Assembly: GCF_023243075.1 (NCBI RefSeq)
Contig: NZ_JALKFZ020000161.1
Span: 1-60,313, forward strand
DNA: 60,313 nucleotides
Reading direction: 5' to 3'
Origin: Frankia sp. AiPa1
GTDB taxonomy: Bacteria; Actinomycetota; Actinomycetes; Frankiales; Frankiaceae
In this document: in pieces, positions 8,946 to 21,143 of the stretch
Position numbering within the stretch: the stretch's first letter is position 1
Layout of the letters: each line of letters opens with the position of its first letter
Program-made: the position numbers and the translations under genes
The notes under the pieces: model-generated
What the model saw: the letters and a program-made list of their open reading frames with translations, nothing else
What the model was told of the DNA's origin: nothing
Databases searched by the model: none

Positions 8946-10892
8946 GTGGTAACGACGGGTGGAAGTGTTTCCCGAGAGCGGGAACTGTTATCCGCAGCCT
9001 CGGACGTCCCGGGCGGCAATCCAGGTGACGGGCCGGGCAGTAACTCCTCCGGTGACCTCGGCAATGACGACGGTGTCGATGGCGGCGGTGCGTCCAAACC
9101 GCATGCCGGCCTGCGGTTCCTGCTTTCTTTCGTGGGTACCTTCCGGCGTTCGATGCTCCTGGTGATGGCGAGTTTCGCGGTCTCCACCGCGGCGCTTGCC
9201 GTGCTGCCGATCTTCGTCGGGCGCCTGGTGCAGTCGTTGGCCCAACAGGGCATGTCGGGTGGCGTCGCGTACCGGTACGCGTTGGTTCTCATCGGCGCGA
9301 ACCTCGTACACGACCTCTTCTGGCGCATCGGCGAGCTACTGTACCGCCGGATGATCATCCAGCATGGCTACGAATGTGAGGACATTCTTTTCGGCCGCGT
9401 CATCGGCCAGCGCTACCCCTATTTTGTGGGGAAGTTCACCGGAAAGATCAGCAGCTACGTGGCCACGGTGGGCCGTGAGTTTCGCGAGATACTCGAGTCC
9501 GCCTGCTTCACGTATGTCGAGATGCTGATCCGCGTCCCGTCGATCGTGGTCATCATGTTCGCCGTCAACCTGTGGTCGGGCCTGACCTTTCTGGGGGCGG
9601 TCCTGCTCATGTTCGCGGTCGGCCGGCGCACGGCCAGGTGGTCGTTCCGGGCGGAGAAGGAACTCGCCGACGAGGTCTCCGAGATGGACGGCCATGTGAT
9701 CGATATCATCGCGAACTTCGTCAGCGTGAAGTCGTTTCGTCAGGAGCGGGCCGAGTACGACGAGGTACGGCGACGGCGCCGGAATGTGGTCGAGGCAGCC
9801 CGCCGTTCATCCTGGTGGGACATCGTGTTCTGGGCATCGATGTCGCTGGTTGTCCGCTGGTTGGTGTGGCCGCTGGCGATCCTGCTCAACCTGTACCTCT
9901 ATCGCGACGGGCAGCTCAGCCTCGCGCAGTTCGCGACGTTTCTGTCCGTGCTGGTGATGTTCTCGGACTTCATCTGGGTGATGGTCTGGGAGGTCGCGCA
10001 GCTCAACCTGCGGCTGGCCCGGGTCGATGAGGCCTACCGGTACCTGTTCGGCGTCGAGCCCGTCGAGCCCGTCGAGCCGGTTACTCGGCGGGGTCTCTGG
10101 TCGGGGTCGACCGGGCCCGGCGGGGATGGGGACGGCCCGCCGGCCGGGCACGGGCGCCTGGAGCTGCGTGGCCTGGCGTTCGCCTATCCGGACAGTCCGG
10201 GCCGGCCGGTGCTGTCCGGCTTCGACCTGGTGATCGAGCCGGGTGAGAAGATCGGGGTGGTCGGTCGCAGCGGAAGTGGCAAGACGACCCTGGTGAAGCT
10301 GTTGCTCGGCTACTACCCCCTTCCGCGGGGCGCCGTCCTGCTGGAAGGCCGGGAGACTGCGAACACGCGTCTTGCCGCGGGGATCTCCTATGTGCCGCAG
10401 GACACGGCGCTGTTCCACCGGTCGATCCGCGACAACATCACCTATGGTTCGGCCGTGTCGGTGAGTCAGCAGGAGGTCGAGGCAGCGGCGATCCGCGCCC
10501 ACGCGCACGATTTCATCACGCGAGCGCCGAACGGCTACGACACCCTGGTGGGGGAGCGGGGCATTCGGCTGTCGACCGGGCAGCGCCAGCGGATCGCGAT
10601 CGCCCGGGCGTTTCTCGACGACAAGCCCATGCTCATCCTCGACGAGGCGACCAGCGCCCTGGACAGCGAGAGCGAGGTACTTGTCCAGCACGCTCTCGAG
10701 CAGCTCTGGACCGGCAAGACCGTCATCGCGGTGGCGCACCGCCTGTCGACCTTGCTGAACATGGACCGGATCATCGTTCTGGCCGACGGCGAGATCGCCG
10801 AACAGGGGACGCATCGGGAGTTGCTCGCATCTGGTGGGCGCTACAGCGCGTTGTGGGAACGCCAGAGTGGCGGGATGATCTCGCTCGGCTGA
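8946..10892 (+). CDS. ABC exporter half-transporter (permease fused to ATPase)
   Basis: A 648-residue protein with one six-helix transmembrane domain (about residues 60-360) fused to one nucleotide-binding domain, so it should act as a homodimer or with an unseen partner in the cytoplasmic membrane. ATPase motifs are complete: Walker A GRSGSGKTTL, Q-loop YVPQDTALF, signature LSTGQRQRIAIARA, Walker B MLILDEATSALDS and H-loop VIAVAHRLST. A VEPVEPVEPV linker joins the domains. The substrate cannot be read from the sequence. GTG 8946 has no clear ribosome binding site and the first 55 residues are low-complexity, so the true start may be downstream. Confidence 0.85.
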   Translation: MVTTGGSVSRERELLSAASDVPGGNPGDGPGSNSSGDLGNDDGVDGGGASKPHAGLRFLLSFVGTFRRSMLLVMASFAVSTAALAVLPIFVGRLVQSLAQQGMSGGVAYRYALVLIGANLVHDLFWRIGELLYRRMIIQHGYECEDILFGRVIGQRYPYFVGKFTGKISSYVATVGREFREILESACFTYVEMLIRVPSIVVIMFAVNLWSGLTFLGAVLLMFAVGRRTARWSFRAEKELADEVSEMDGHVIDIIANFVSVKSFRQERAEYDEVRRRRRNVVEAARRSSWWDIVFWASMSLVVRWLVWPLAILLNLYLYRDGQLSLAQFATFLSVLVMFSDFIWVMVWEVAQLNLRLARVDEAYRYLFGVEPVEPVEPVTRRGLWSGSTGPGGDGDGPPAGHGRLELRGLAFAYPDSPGRPVLSGFDLVIEPGEKIGVVGRSGSGKTTLVKLLLGYYPLPRGAVLLEGRETANTRLAAGISYVPQDTALFHRSIRDNITYGSAVSVSQQEVEAAAIRAHAHDFITRAPNGYDTLVGERGIRLSTGQRQRIAIARAFLDDKPMLILDEATSALDSESEVLVQHALEQLWTGKTVIAVAHRLSTLLNMDRIIVLADGEIAEQGTHRELLASGGRYSALWERQSGGMISLG

Positions 10893-10991
10893 CCGGGGGG
10901 CAGGGGCGTGGCGTGGACAGGTCGACGACGGGAGGTCGGCGGGCGACCCGCTGGTCCCACCGGTCAGTCGAGCGCTCTGGTGCTCGACGGC

Positions 10992-13163
10992 TCAGCGGCG
11001 GATGCCAGCTGAGACCGAGACGGAGACCGAGACGGAGACGGAGACGTCGGGCCGGTCGGCGGGATCCGGCGAGTCGACGCCTTCGGCGCCGAGGGCGACG
11101 CCCGTGACGTCCGGATCGACGTCGATACCGGAGGCGTCGCCGTCAGCCGCGCTGAGCTGCGAGAACTCCGCCGCGGCGGCGGACCACAGAGCCGGCAGGC
11201 CGATGCTCGTCCACTCGGCGCAGAGGGGGTCGCTGGCAGGCAGGGAGGTCCCACTTGTCGGTGCGCCCGTGACACTGCCCTGACTCGCGGTGCTGCCCTG
11301 AGCCACGGCGCTGCCCTGAGCCACGATGCTGTCCTGGCCTGACACTCTGGCCTGGCCCACGGCGATCCCCTGGCCTGGGGCCGTCGCGGTGCCGCCGCTG
11401 GGGGAGCCAGTGCTCCCGCCGTCGGCTGCCGTGCGCCCCGGTGTGCCGGTCGCTGCGGCCAGGACGGCGGCGGATCGAGGTCCCGCGGAGCCGCCGGTGG
11501 CGGTCGTGCCCAGCCGGACTGGGACGACGCCGCTCCCGGCGGCCTCCGATGCGCCGCCGGTAGCGGAGCGCAGCGCCTGGGCGATGCTGCCCGCCGCGCC
11601 GACGGGGCCCACCCAGTGGGCGGTACCGGTGGGCCAGGCGGTGCCGCCGGCACCCGCCTCGATACTGCCCCACCCGGCACTCACACCCGCCTCCTGCCGA
11701 GGACCCGTGGCCCAACCCGCCGCCCCGGCGTCCCCGCCGAACGCGGCGGGCCCGAGGTCGCCTGTGCCGGGGAGGATCGCGCCGGCCAGCCGCTGGCCGG
11801 TCAGTCTCCGGCCGGTCGGGCCAGAACCGGTCAGGGTGGGGCCGGAGCCGTCCGCAGGAGTGTCCGGGCTGGTCGGGAGCGGTGGGGCGAGGGCGGCTGA
11901 GCGCGGATCGGTCCTCGACCTGGCGGGTCCCGTCCCACCGTCGGACGGGGAGCCCGAGGGTTCCAGCCCCGACGTACCGATGAGGATCACCACCGACACG
12001 GCCGCGGCTATGGCAGTCGCCGCCATGCTGGGGATGACGGCGCCCCGCCGCAGCCGTAGCGCGGCCAGGCGATGGGCCTCGGCCCGAGTCCGCGCATGCC
12101 GGCCGGTACCGGTACCGGTACCGGCCTCGGACTGTGCCAGGGAACCCGCCGTGCCATCGGCGAGCGTGCCGGCGGTGGCCGAACTCAGCGTGACCAGAGC
12201 CGTATCGTCCGCAGCCGGGTCGTGCGCGGCTGGACCGTCCGTCGCCGAATCGCTGGGAGCGGAGCCAGCACCGCTGGTGGCCATAGCGCTGGTGGCCATA
12301 GCGCTGGTGGTCGAACCGAGCGCGGGTACGGCAAGCACCGTGGACCCGGCCGCGGTCGAGGCAGCGGCGACCTGAGCCCGCAACCGGCGGGCGTCCGGCC
12401 GCCGGTCGGGCTTCTTGCGAAGCGTTGCCGCGACCACTCCCCGCAGCGGGCCGGGTAGGCCGGCGAGCTCCGGCTCGCTGTAGACGGTGCGGTAGAGCAG
12501 TGCGTCGAGCGGGCCGGTCCCGAACGGTGGCCGGCCGGTGGCCGCGAAGGCCATGGTCAGGCCCCAGGAGAACACGTCGGCGGCGGGTCGCGCCCGCCGG
12601 GTTCCGGTCAGCAGCTCGGGGGCGAGGTAGCCGATGCTGCCGAGGACGACGCCGGAGCCGGTCATCGTGCCTGGCGGCCCGGCGACGATGCCGAAGTCGA
12701 TGATCTTCGGGCCGTCCGGGGCCAGCATCACGTTGCCCGGTTTGAGGTCGCGGTGAACGACCCCGGCAGCGTGGATGGCGCCGAGTGCCTCGGCGAGCCC
12801 GTCGGCCAGCCGCCACAGCGCATCACCGGCCAGCGGCCCGTGCGCCGTGACCGACCGGAACAGCGTCGGCCCCTCGACGTACTCGGTGGCCAGCCACGGC
12901 ACGTCCCCGTCGACGTCGGCACCCAACAGCCGAGCGACGTGGGGGCTGTCGATCCGCGTGACCGCTGCCGCCTCCCGGTGGAAACGGTTGCGGGAGTTCT
13001 CGTCGCCCGCGTACTCCTCACGCATCACCTTGACCGCGGCGGGGACGCCAGCGGCGTCCACCCCGAGATACACGATTCCCATGCCACCGCTGCCGATCCG
13101 TCCGATGAGCCGGTACGGCCCCACCTTGGACGGATCGCCTGTCTGCAAGGACTTCCAGGACAC
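10992..13163 (-). CDS. membrane Ser/Thr protein kinase (PknB-type catalytic domain)
   Basis: A 723-residue Hanks-type kinase. The catalytic domain (about 12-270) has the glycine loop GRIGSGGMGIVYLG, the ATP-binding Lys in AAVKVM, the catalytic loop HRDLKPGNVML, DFG and an APE-like YLAPELL. A Ser/Ala-rich juxtamembrane region follows, one transmembrane helix near 374-396, and a long Gly/Ala/Thr/Ser-rich extracellular part without PASTA repeats. The last folded patch is DPLCAEWTSIGLPALWSAAAAEF. The protein ends in an alternating Val-Ser run from a hexamer repeat. Start GTG 13163 follows GGGGGA. It lies 320 bp downstream of the geosmin synthase on the same strand, probably as its own unit. Confidence 0.9.
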   Translation of the reverse strand: MSWKSLQTGDPSKVGPYRLIGRIGSGGMGIVYLGVDAAGVPAAVKVMREEYAGDENSRNRFHREAAAVTRIDSPHVARLLGADVDGDVPWLATEYVEGPTLFRSVTAHGPLAGDALWRLADGLAEALGAIHAAGVVHRDLKPGNVMLAPDGPKIIDFGIVAGPPGTMTGSGVVLGSIGYLAPELLTGTRRARPAADVFSWGLTMAFAATGRPPFGTGPLDALLYRTVYSEPELAGLPGPLRGVVAATLRKKPDRRPDARRLRAQVAAASTAAGSTVLAVPALGSTTSAMATSAMATSGAGSAPSDSATDGPAAHDPAADDTALVTLSSATAGTLADGTAGSLAQSEAGTGTGTGRHARTRAEAHRLAALRLRRGAVIPSMAATAIAAAVSVVILIGTSGLEPSGSPSDGGTGPARSRTDPRSAALAPPLPTSPDTPADGSGPTLTGSGPTGRRLTGQRLAGAILPGTGDLGPAAFGGDAGAAGWATGPRQEAGVSAGWGSIEAGAGGTAWPTGTAHWVGPVGAAGSIAQALRSATGGASEAAGSGVVPVRLGTTATGGSAGPRSAAVLAAATGTPGRTAADGGSTGSPSGGTATAPGQGIAVGQARVSGQDSIVAQGSAVAQGSTASQGSVTGAPTSGTSLPASDPLCAEWTSIGLPALWSAAAAEFSQLSAADGDASGIDVDPDVTGVALGAEGVDSPDPADRPDVSVSVSVSVSVSAGIRR
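11011..11046 (-). repeat. six hexamer repeats encoding a Val-Ser tail
   Basis: Six GAGAC(C/G) hexamers in a row, read on the minus strand, encode the alternating Val-Ser run near the C-terminus of the kinase. The length is a multiple of three, so copy-number change would not shift the frame. Confidence 0.8.
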
Positions 13164-13483
13164 GTCACGTCCCCCTCGGATGTTCCCCTCGCACGGCGGC
13201 TGCCACGAGTGCCGCCGTGCCGGGCACCGGGCGACGGCGGCGTCCGTACGTCTCGCGGCCGATGCGCCGGGACGAGTCGCTCCGCCACGTGGAGCCACTC
13301 GGTCACGGGATCAGGGAGCCGCGCGGACGGAACCGCCGACATGCCCGGTCGCGGCTGTGCCGCCACCCGACCGGTCCGTTTGTACCTGGGTAATCCGGAC
13401 ATGGCACGGGTGTCCGCACGCGGGGTAGCGACCACGACCGGGCAATGGGGGAGGGAAATGAGGGGTGACGCCCGCGGGCGACG
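13164..13483. other. kinase upstream region
   Basis: No gene is seen in these 320 bp between the geosmin synthase stop and the kinase start. Presumably it holds the kinase promoter and the terminator of the encapsulin-terpene synthase transcript, but I could identify neither. Confidence 0.4.
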
Positions 13484-15857
<2,374 letters not shown>

Positions 15858-15866
15858 CAGGTGGGA

Positions 15867-17285
15867 TCAGCGTCCGATTTCGACGCTTTCGAGAACTCCG
15901 AGCGCGTCGGGAACGAGCACGGCGGCGGAGAAGTAGGTCGTCACGAGGTACGAGATGATCGCCTTGTCGCTGATGCCGGCGAAACGCACCGAGAGTCCCG
16001 GTTCGTACTCGTCGACAAGGCCGGTGTGGTGCAGGCCTATGACGCCCTGGTTCTCCTCACCGGTGCGCACCGCGATGATGGAACTGGTGCCCGTGGCGGA
16101 GATCGGAATCTTGTTCAGCGGCAGGATCGGAACGCCGCGCCACGCCGGCACGTGCTGATCGTGCAGGAGCACGGTCGCCGGATAGATGCCCCGGGCGGTG
16201 GCTTCCCGGCCGAAGGCGGCGATCGTGCGGGGGTGGGCGAACAGGAAGTGCGTGCTGCGCCGGCGGCTGAGCAGCTCGTCGAGGTCGTCCGGGGTCGGCG
16301 GGCCGGAGCGGGTGTGGATGCGCTGGCGCAGGTCGACGTTGTGCAGCAGGCCGAAGTCGCGGTTGTTGACCAGCTCGTGCTCCTGCCGTTCGCGCAGCGC
16401 CTCGACGGTGAGCCGCAGCTGCTGCTCGAGCTGGTTCTGCGGCTCGTTGTAGAGGTCGGCCACCCGGGTGTGGATGCGCAGGATGGTCTGGGCGACGCTG
16501 AGCTCGTACTCGCGGGGCGCGAGCTCGTAGTCGACGAACGTGCCCGGTAGATCCGGCTCGCCGCTGTGCCCGGCCGAGATCGCGATCGAGGCCTCGCCCT
16601 GCTTGTTGGTCTCCGGCTCCGGGCGGGACCGGTAGTCCGCCAGATGTTCGCCGAGTTCGGCGTCACGCTCGACGATCTCGTTGAACTCGTCGCGGGTGAG
16701 CACCAGCACGGTGGCGGCGGTCAGCGCGCGGGCGGTGAACTCCCAGCTCAGGTCGGACTGGGCGAGGACGGCGTCGCCGAAGAAACCGCCGTCGGCAATC
16801 ACGCCGAGGGAGCGGTCGTCCCCGTACTCGCCGGGGGTGAGGCGCTCGATCTTGCCGTGGGCGACCAGGTACACCGCGTCGGCTGCCGCACCGGCCTCGA
16901 CGATGACGTCCCCCGGCGCGAACTCCCGTTGCGTGAACCGGTCGGCGAGGGCGGCCAGCGCCCCACCGCCGTACCCGCGCAGCGCGGGCAGTTCCGCGAG
17001 CTCCCCGGGGATCACCCGAACCTCGGAGCCGACGGAGGTGAACGTGACGATCCCGTCGCCGAGCAGGTAGGTCAGCCGACGGTTGACCCGGTAGACGCCG
17101 CCGGCGGTCTGGATCCAGGGCAGAACCCGCAGCAGCCACCGGGAGGTGATCTCCTGCGCCTGCGGGACGGACTTCGTGGTTGTCGCAAGATTTCGTGCGG
17201 CCGCCGTGCTCAGGCTCAGTCGGAGATCCTCGCCGGGCGTGGCCGCGCCGCCCGCCGCGGGGTCGGTCGAAACGGGCTCGGTCAT
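15867..17285 (-). CDS. family 2B encapsulin shell protein with cyclic-nucleotide-binding domain (EshA-like)
   Basis: Predicted to self-assemble into an icosahedral protein nanocompartment around the terpene synthase. The 472 residues read: a disordered N-arm (1-45); the first part of the HK97-type shell fold with [26 protein letters not shown] (the family 2 E-loop region); an inserted CRP-like cNMP-binding domain at about 100-215, with [18 protein letters not shown] and LTRDEF; then the remaining shell domain from about 248 to the end. There is no helix-turn-helix, so this is not a CRP-type transcription factor although it may be annotated as one. ATG 17285 is chosen because GGAG lies 6 nt before it; a GTG 12 nt upstream is possible. 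The neighbouring geosmin synthase makes the cargo assignment strong but inferred. Confidence 0.9.
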   Translation of the reverse strand: MTEPVSTDPAAGGAATPGEDLRLSLSTAAARNLATTTKSVPQAQEITSRWLLRVLPWIQTAGGVYRVNRRLTYLLGDGIVTFTSVGSEVRVIPGELAELPALRGYGGGALAALADRFTQREFAPGDVIVEAGAAADAVYLVAHGKIERLTPGEYGDDRSLGVIADGGFFGDAVLAQSDLSWEFTARALTAATVLVLTRDEFNEIVERDAELGEHLADYRSRPEPETNKQGEASIAISAGHSGEPDLPGTFVDYELAPREYELSVAQTILRIHTRVADLYNEPQNQLEQQLRLTVEALRERQEHELVNNRDFGLLHNVDLRQRIHTRSGPPTPDDLDELLSRRRSTHFLFAHPRTIAAFGREATARGIYPATVLLHDQHVPAWRGVPILPLNKIPISATGTSSIIAVRTGEENQGVIGLHHTGLVDEYEPGLSVRFAGISDKAIISYLVTTYFSAAVLVPDALGVLESVEIGR

Positions 17286-18787
17286 GGCGGACTCCACCTC
17301 TCTGTGGTTACTTCCAGGGACAGGCGTGGCGTATGGGTGGTGCAGGGACGGGGGACGCTTCCCGGGGCGGACGTGGCGGCCTGGACCGCACAGATTTTCG
17401 TTCCGTGTGGCGGAATGCCGAAAAATACCCCGGAGAAGGATGCTGATCGTCGTGGCTCCTATGGAGCCGGTGAGATCGCTTCTAGGTGTGGATCGGGTTG
17501 CGGATCAGCTGAGCGAATGCGGGCCCGGAAGGACTCCGCCCGCTCCGTTGCTCGCTAGCCGCACCATCGGCCGCTCCATACCAGTAAACCCCCGTGGCGT
17601 CACGTGGCAGGCAGTTTCTGCGCTGCTCATGATCTGGTTGGACGTGTTTCTCGCTGTGCAACGGCAGCTTCCCGCACGACCGGCGGGAACGGCAAGGCTT
17701 TTGGTGAACCAATCGAGGACTGGTCCCCGGATAGCCCCGCCGGGTCCCTGCTGATCTTTCTGTGTTACCGACTGTCAAGGCGGTGCGGTGGAGTAAGGAG
17801 GCGGGATCTCATCGGGCCGCCAGGATTTCCTGGGCCAATAAAGGAGTCGCCATTACTGGGCCGCGCGCATTTTCTGAATGCGGGGGCGATGCAGATCCCG
17901 GAGCGGGTGCAAGGGCGCTCGGCGGGTGGCGGCGCGCTGTGGCGACGGGTGCCACGGTGCCCGCATGGGTGCATGTCACTCCCGGGCCGCGCGTGCGGTG
18001 CGGCTGGTGTCGCGGGCCGCTCCACGCGCTGGGCGCACCACGGAGAGTGCTGGGTGTGCCATTGCCGGAATACCGCCGGCGGTCTGGGCGGGAGCGCACC
18101 ACGCGGACGGCCGATGCCGGCCGATGCCTGCCGGTGTCGGGCGGCATCGGCCGGCACCTGACGGGTCCGCTGGCCGCGCAGACTCGTATGTCGGCTGGTG
18201 GGGCGGGTCGACGGGCCGGCGGCCAGGCCCGTCTGACGGCCAGGAGCCTGCTGCCAAGGCAGCTCGGTCCCGCGGACTGCGCCGGACTCGTCCACCCCCG
18301 CTGCCCCTGCGGCCGTGCGTCGCGGGTGCGGGACCAAGTGCTCGACCACAACAGGACTTTGTCCACTGGTGCATTCGCGCCGATGGCTATCAGGAACCTG
18401 GCGGGAATATCTATGTGTGGGTGCCACGGAGGGTGGGACGTGACCCGCCCGGATGGACCGGTCCGATAGCGATGGCCTGCGGGTTACCGTCCCATCCCGT
18501 GAGCCTGGAACGTCGCCTCATCCGGCGGCCTCAGGGTTAGCCGGATGGAGCGCGAGCGGCGCTGGCCGCTATTCGCGGAACGGTTCGCTGCCGGCGGTCC
18601 CTACGCGTTGAACGAGTCACCCTACGTAGTTTTCGTCCGCTGGACTGCCACCACTTATGACTACGAACTCCCCCGTAAGGTCTAGCTACTTGGCGCTAGC
18701 CACTGAGCCGACCGCCCGGTTGGTTGGTTGGTGCACCAGGGCCGCCGTTTCCGCAGGTGATCGTGTCCCGTCCGGCCTGCCCGCGGG
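17286..18787. other. 1.5-kb region without a convincing gene, upstream of the encapsulin
   Basis: Several long frames overlap each other on both strands here, none with a recognisable domain, a good start or protein-like composition, so I call none. The region should contain the encapsulin-operon promoter. It also has a perfect hairpin at 18115-18156 and a 100-bp patch of unusually low G+C at 18600-18705. Confidence 0.5.
18115..18156. repeat. 14-bp perfect inverted repeat
   Basis: TGCCGGCCGATGCC (18115-18128) and GGCATCGGCCGGCA (18143-18156) pair perfectly around a 14-nt loop in the gene-free stretch between idi and the encapsulin. It may be a terminator or a structured leader element. Confidence 0.65.
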
Positions 18788-19369
18788 TTAGTGGCCGGAC
18801 CTGGCGGGAAGGGCCAGCGGGTGGGTGGCCTGCGCGAAGGCCGCCATCTGGTCGACCGACCAGGGGCTCAGCGCCCACGGGGTACGGACCGCGGTCTCGC
18901 GGTAGTCGACCCAGTCGACCCAGCGCCACTCGACCACCTCGGCCGGATCCGGATCCGGATCGCCCAGCGCACGGGCCACATAGACCGGGCAGACCTCGTT
19001 CTCGACCAGCCCGTCCGCCGCGACCGCCCGATAGGCGAAGTCGGGCAGCGCGCAGCGCATGTCCTCGAGTCCCAGGCGCAGTTCCTGTGCCACCCGCCGC
19101 TCGACGGCGTCCTCGACGCGCTCGCCCGGCCGGGGATGACCGCAGCAGCTGTTCGTCCACACCCCAGGCCACGTCCGCTTCTCCAGCGCGCGGCGGGTCA
19201 CCAGCAGACGGTCGTCTCCGTCAAAGATGTAGGAGGAGAACGCCAGGTGCAGGGGTGTGTCATGGCCGTGGACGGCGAGCCGCGGTGCCGTCCCGCACGG
19301 CTGGCGGTCGGCGTCGAGCAGCACGACCTGATCGTCGACGTCCACCAGGGGCATTGATGCTTGCGGACT
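18788..19369 (-). CDS. idi: isopentenyl-diphosphate delta-isomerase, type I
   Basis: Interconverts isopentenyl and dimethylallyl diphosphate, the C5 units for farnesyl diphosphate and so for geosmin. The 193-residue Nudix-fold protein has the catalytic Cys region WTNSCCGHPRPGE, the Nudix-type helix AVERRVAQELRLGLE and the metal and catalytic Glu region VVEWRWVDW. GTG 19369 is favoured because GAGG lies 8 nt upstream; ATG 19354 five codons later is the alternative and has no obvious ribosome binding site. It is on the same strand as the encapsulin-terpene synthase pair but 1.5 kb away, so shared transcription is unlikely while shared pathway use is reasonable. Confidence 0.92.
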   Translation of the reverse strand, partial: SPQASMPLVDVDDQVVLLDADRQPCGTAPRLAVHGHDTPLHLAFSSYIFDGDDRLLVTRRALEKRTWPGVWTNSCCGHPRPGERVEDAVERRVAQELRLGLEDMRCALPDFAYRAVAADGLVENEVCPVYVARALGDPDPDPAEVVEWRWVDWVDYRETAVRTPWALSPWSVDQMAAFAQATHPLALPARSGH

Positions 19370-19702
19370 CACGCGTCTGGCCTCGCCTTCCCGAATCGGG
19401 TTGCAGGAGATTTCCTCGGATGTCACGCCGGGTGGGCGCCCCGGACCGCCAGGCTGGCCGGGGCGCGTCGAGTCCGGTGAAGGTTCCGCCGCCCGGCCGC
19501 GCCCTGGCGCGACACCCCCATCCTCCCGCTCCCGTGTGACGGCCGGACCCCGGGCCCACCCCACGTCTGGTCACATCGATGGCCGTCAGGGTGGGCCTCC
19601 CGGCTGGTCACATCGTGCGCCGAGCCCCAGCCGGTCGGCCGGGCCGGTCCGCCGGTGCGGCGGTCCGGGGTAACCCACAGGTGGGCCGGGAGGTCACGGT
19701 GT

Positions 19703-20167
19703 TCAGGAGACGATGAGGTTCCGGCCCTCGCGGAGCTCGGCGAGCAGCTCCCATTGGTCGCTGGTCAGGACCGTGAGCGCGGCCGGGAACAGGCCCTCCT
19801 GTTCCTTGACGATGTGCCGGCGCATGAGCGTCAGCATGTCGATGACCCGGGCCGGCCAGGCGGGATCGGTGTTCGCGGTGCCGTCAGTGGCTCCGGCCAG
19901 AACCGCCTCGATCCGTCGGTGTTCACCCGACAGAATGGCGATTTTCTCGGGAAACTCCACGGCCATCGGTGGGAAGAGACCGCGTTCCTCGACCTCGATG
20001 TGGGGCCCGAGAACCGTCGTGATCGCGATGCAGCATTCAACGAGCGCCTCGATATCACCGCACCGGTAGGCCGCGCGAGCAAGCGCGGTCAACTCGATGA
20101 GTTCGTCGTGCTCCCGGATCAGCTCCTCGATGGCCGGGGTGGCCAGGCACCAGCAGTAGTCAGACAC
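19703..20167 (-). CDS. hemerythrin-like (HHE) cation-binding protein
   Basis: A 154-residue four-helix bundle of the hemerythrin family, with the expected iron-ligand histidines and acidic residues in order: IREHDELIEL, GPHIEVEERGLFP, SGEHRRIE and MRRHIVKEQEGLFPA. Such proteins bind a di-iron centre and sense or store oxygen, or protect against oxidants or nitric oxide; which applies here cannot be told. GTG 20167 has GAGGA about 10 nt upstream. It is a single gene with no partner domain. Confidence 0.88.
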   Translation of the reverse strand: MSDYCWCLATPAIEELIREHDELIELTALARAAYRCGDIEALVECCIAITTVLGPHIEVEERGLFPPMAVEFPEKIAILSGEHRRIEAVLAGATDGTANTDPAWPARVIDMLTLMRRHIVKEQEGLFPAALTVLTSDQWELLAELREGRNLIVS

Positions 20168-20713
20168 AGTAGGGCCGTCCTCGGATCGAAGGGAGACCGG
20201 CGCGGATCTCCGACCGCCGGCCCTCCGAGTGCGCTGCCCTGCCGGGACGTCCCGGCGCCGTCAGTGGGCAACCGGGATGACGGGTGCCGTGACCTGCATG
20301 GTTGTGCGGGCATGCGGGCTCCAGCCCGGGCAGGCGCTGGTACGGGCGCGGGTATGGCCGAAGATCGAGCCGATCGGGCTCGGGCCGGGCGGCAGGGCGC
20401 CAGGCCGGGCGTCGGCGCCGATGCCGATGCCGATGGCACGGCGACCCAACGGCGACGGCGGCCGAGATCAGCAATGATCGAGGCTGGTCCGGCCGATGTG
20501 CGGAATTCACTCCGGGAAACCGCCGACGCCGTCATCACTCTCCTGCTCCGCCCAGGCGGCGCGCCGGATTGCGCCGCCGCAGCCATCATCCGGCGAGGCA
20601 CCGCTGAACTATATGGACTTTTGTCCTCTTCGGGCGTTCCGAACGACTATGCCGGCCGGACCGGCCTCCCCGGACCGGACCCCGCCGGCCATCCCGCGTT
20701 TTTCCGAGGGCCG

Positions 20714-20758
20714 CTGGCGAACAACACTGGCGAACAACACTGGCGAACAACGTTGGCG
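20714..20758. repeat. three tandem 13-bp repeats
   Basis: The unit CTGGCGAACAACA is present three times (the third ends in G), followed by a degenerate partial copy. A 13-bp period is incompatible with a conserved reading frame, which supports the non-coding call. Confidence 0.8.
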
Positions 20759-20870
20759 AGCGACAGCGGTGATTACGCACAGGGCGCGAGACGACGCCCC
20801 GTCGATCGCGCTCGGGGCCTCCCCGGCCGCGTCCCGGCGACGCGCGAGGGCGCGGCCGACGGGCTCCCCC

Positions 20871-20962
20871 GGACGTGCCAGGACGGTCGGGCCGATCGCC
20901 GGGCGGGCTCCCCCCCGGACGTGCCAGGAGGGTCGGGCCGATCCCGCCGGGCGGGTTGCCCC
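20871..20962. repeat. two imperfect 46-bp direct repeats
   Basis: Two adjacent copies begin with GGACGTGCCAGGA and share GGTCGGGCCGATC and GCCGGGCGGG, with small indels between them. A partial third start (GGCGGTGCCAGG) follows. Confidence 0.65.
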
Positions 20963-21143
20963 GGCGGTGCCAGGCGCTGCAGCCGGTGCTGCCCGGCCTA
21001 TGCTCCCAACTGCGCGGCCGACGCCGACCGCGGGGGCCCCGATTCGCCGTCGTGACCAGCCCACACGCGGTCGGCCCGGCCCCGGGGGCCCTGATCGGAC
21101 TAGTACCTGGGCGCTGATTCGGACGCGCCGGCCCGGGTGGGGG

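Larger units (their letters stand above)
20168..21143. other. 1-kb intergenic region with tandem repeats
   Basis: The frame of the downstream hydrolase stays open across much of this stretch, but it is Arg/Pro/Ala-rich and runs through repeats of non-triplet length, so I treat it as non-coding. It contains three 13-bp repeats at 20714-20752 and two imperfect 46-bp repeats at 20871-20962. No gene is called. Confidence 0.55.

Noticed and set aside
15867..17285. Annotation of the cNMP-binding protein as a CRP-type transcription factor
   Set aside because: There is no helix-turn-helix after the cNMP domain; the flanks match the split shell fold of family 2B encapsulins.
17600..18540. Several 130-235-residue open frames on both strands
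   Set aside because: They overlap each other, have random-looking Arg/Pro/Gly-rich composition and no recognisable domain or ribosome binding site.
20496..21143. 216-residue N-terminal extension of the serine hydrolase
   Set aside because: It runs through 13-bp repeats and is Arg/Pro-rich; the ATG at 21144 precedes the first hydrolase-like sequence.
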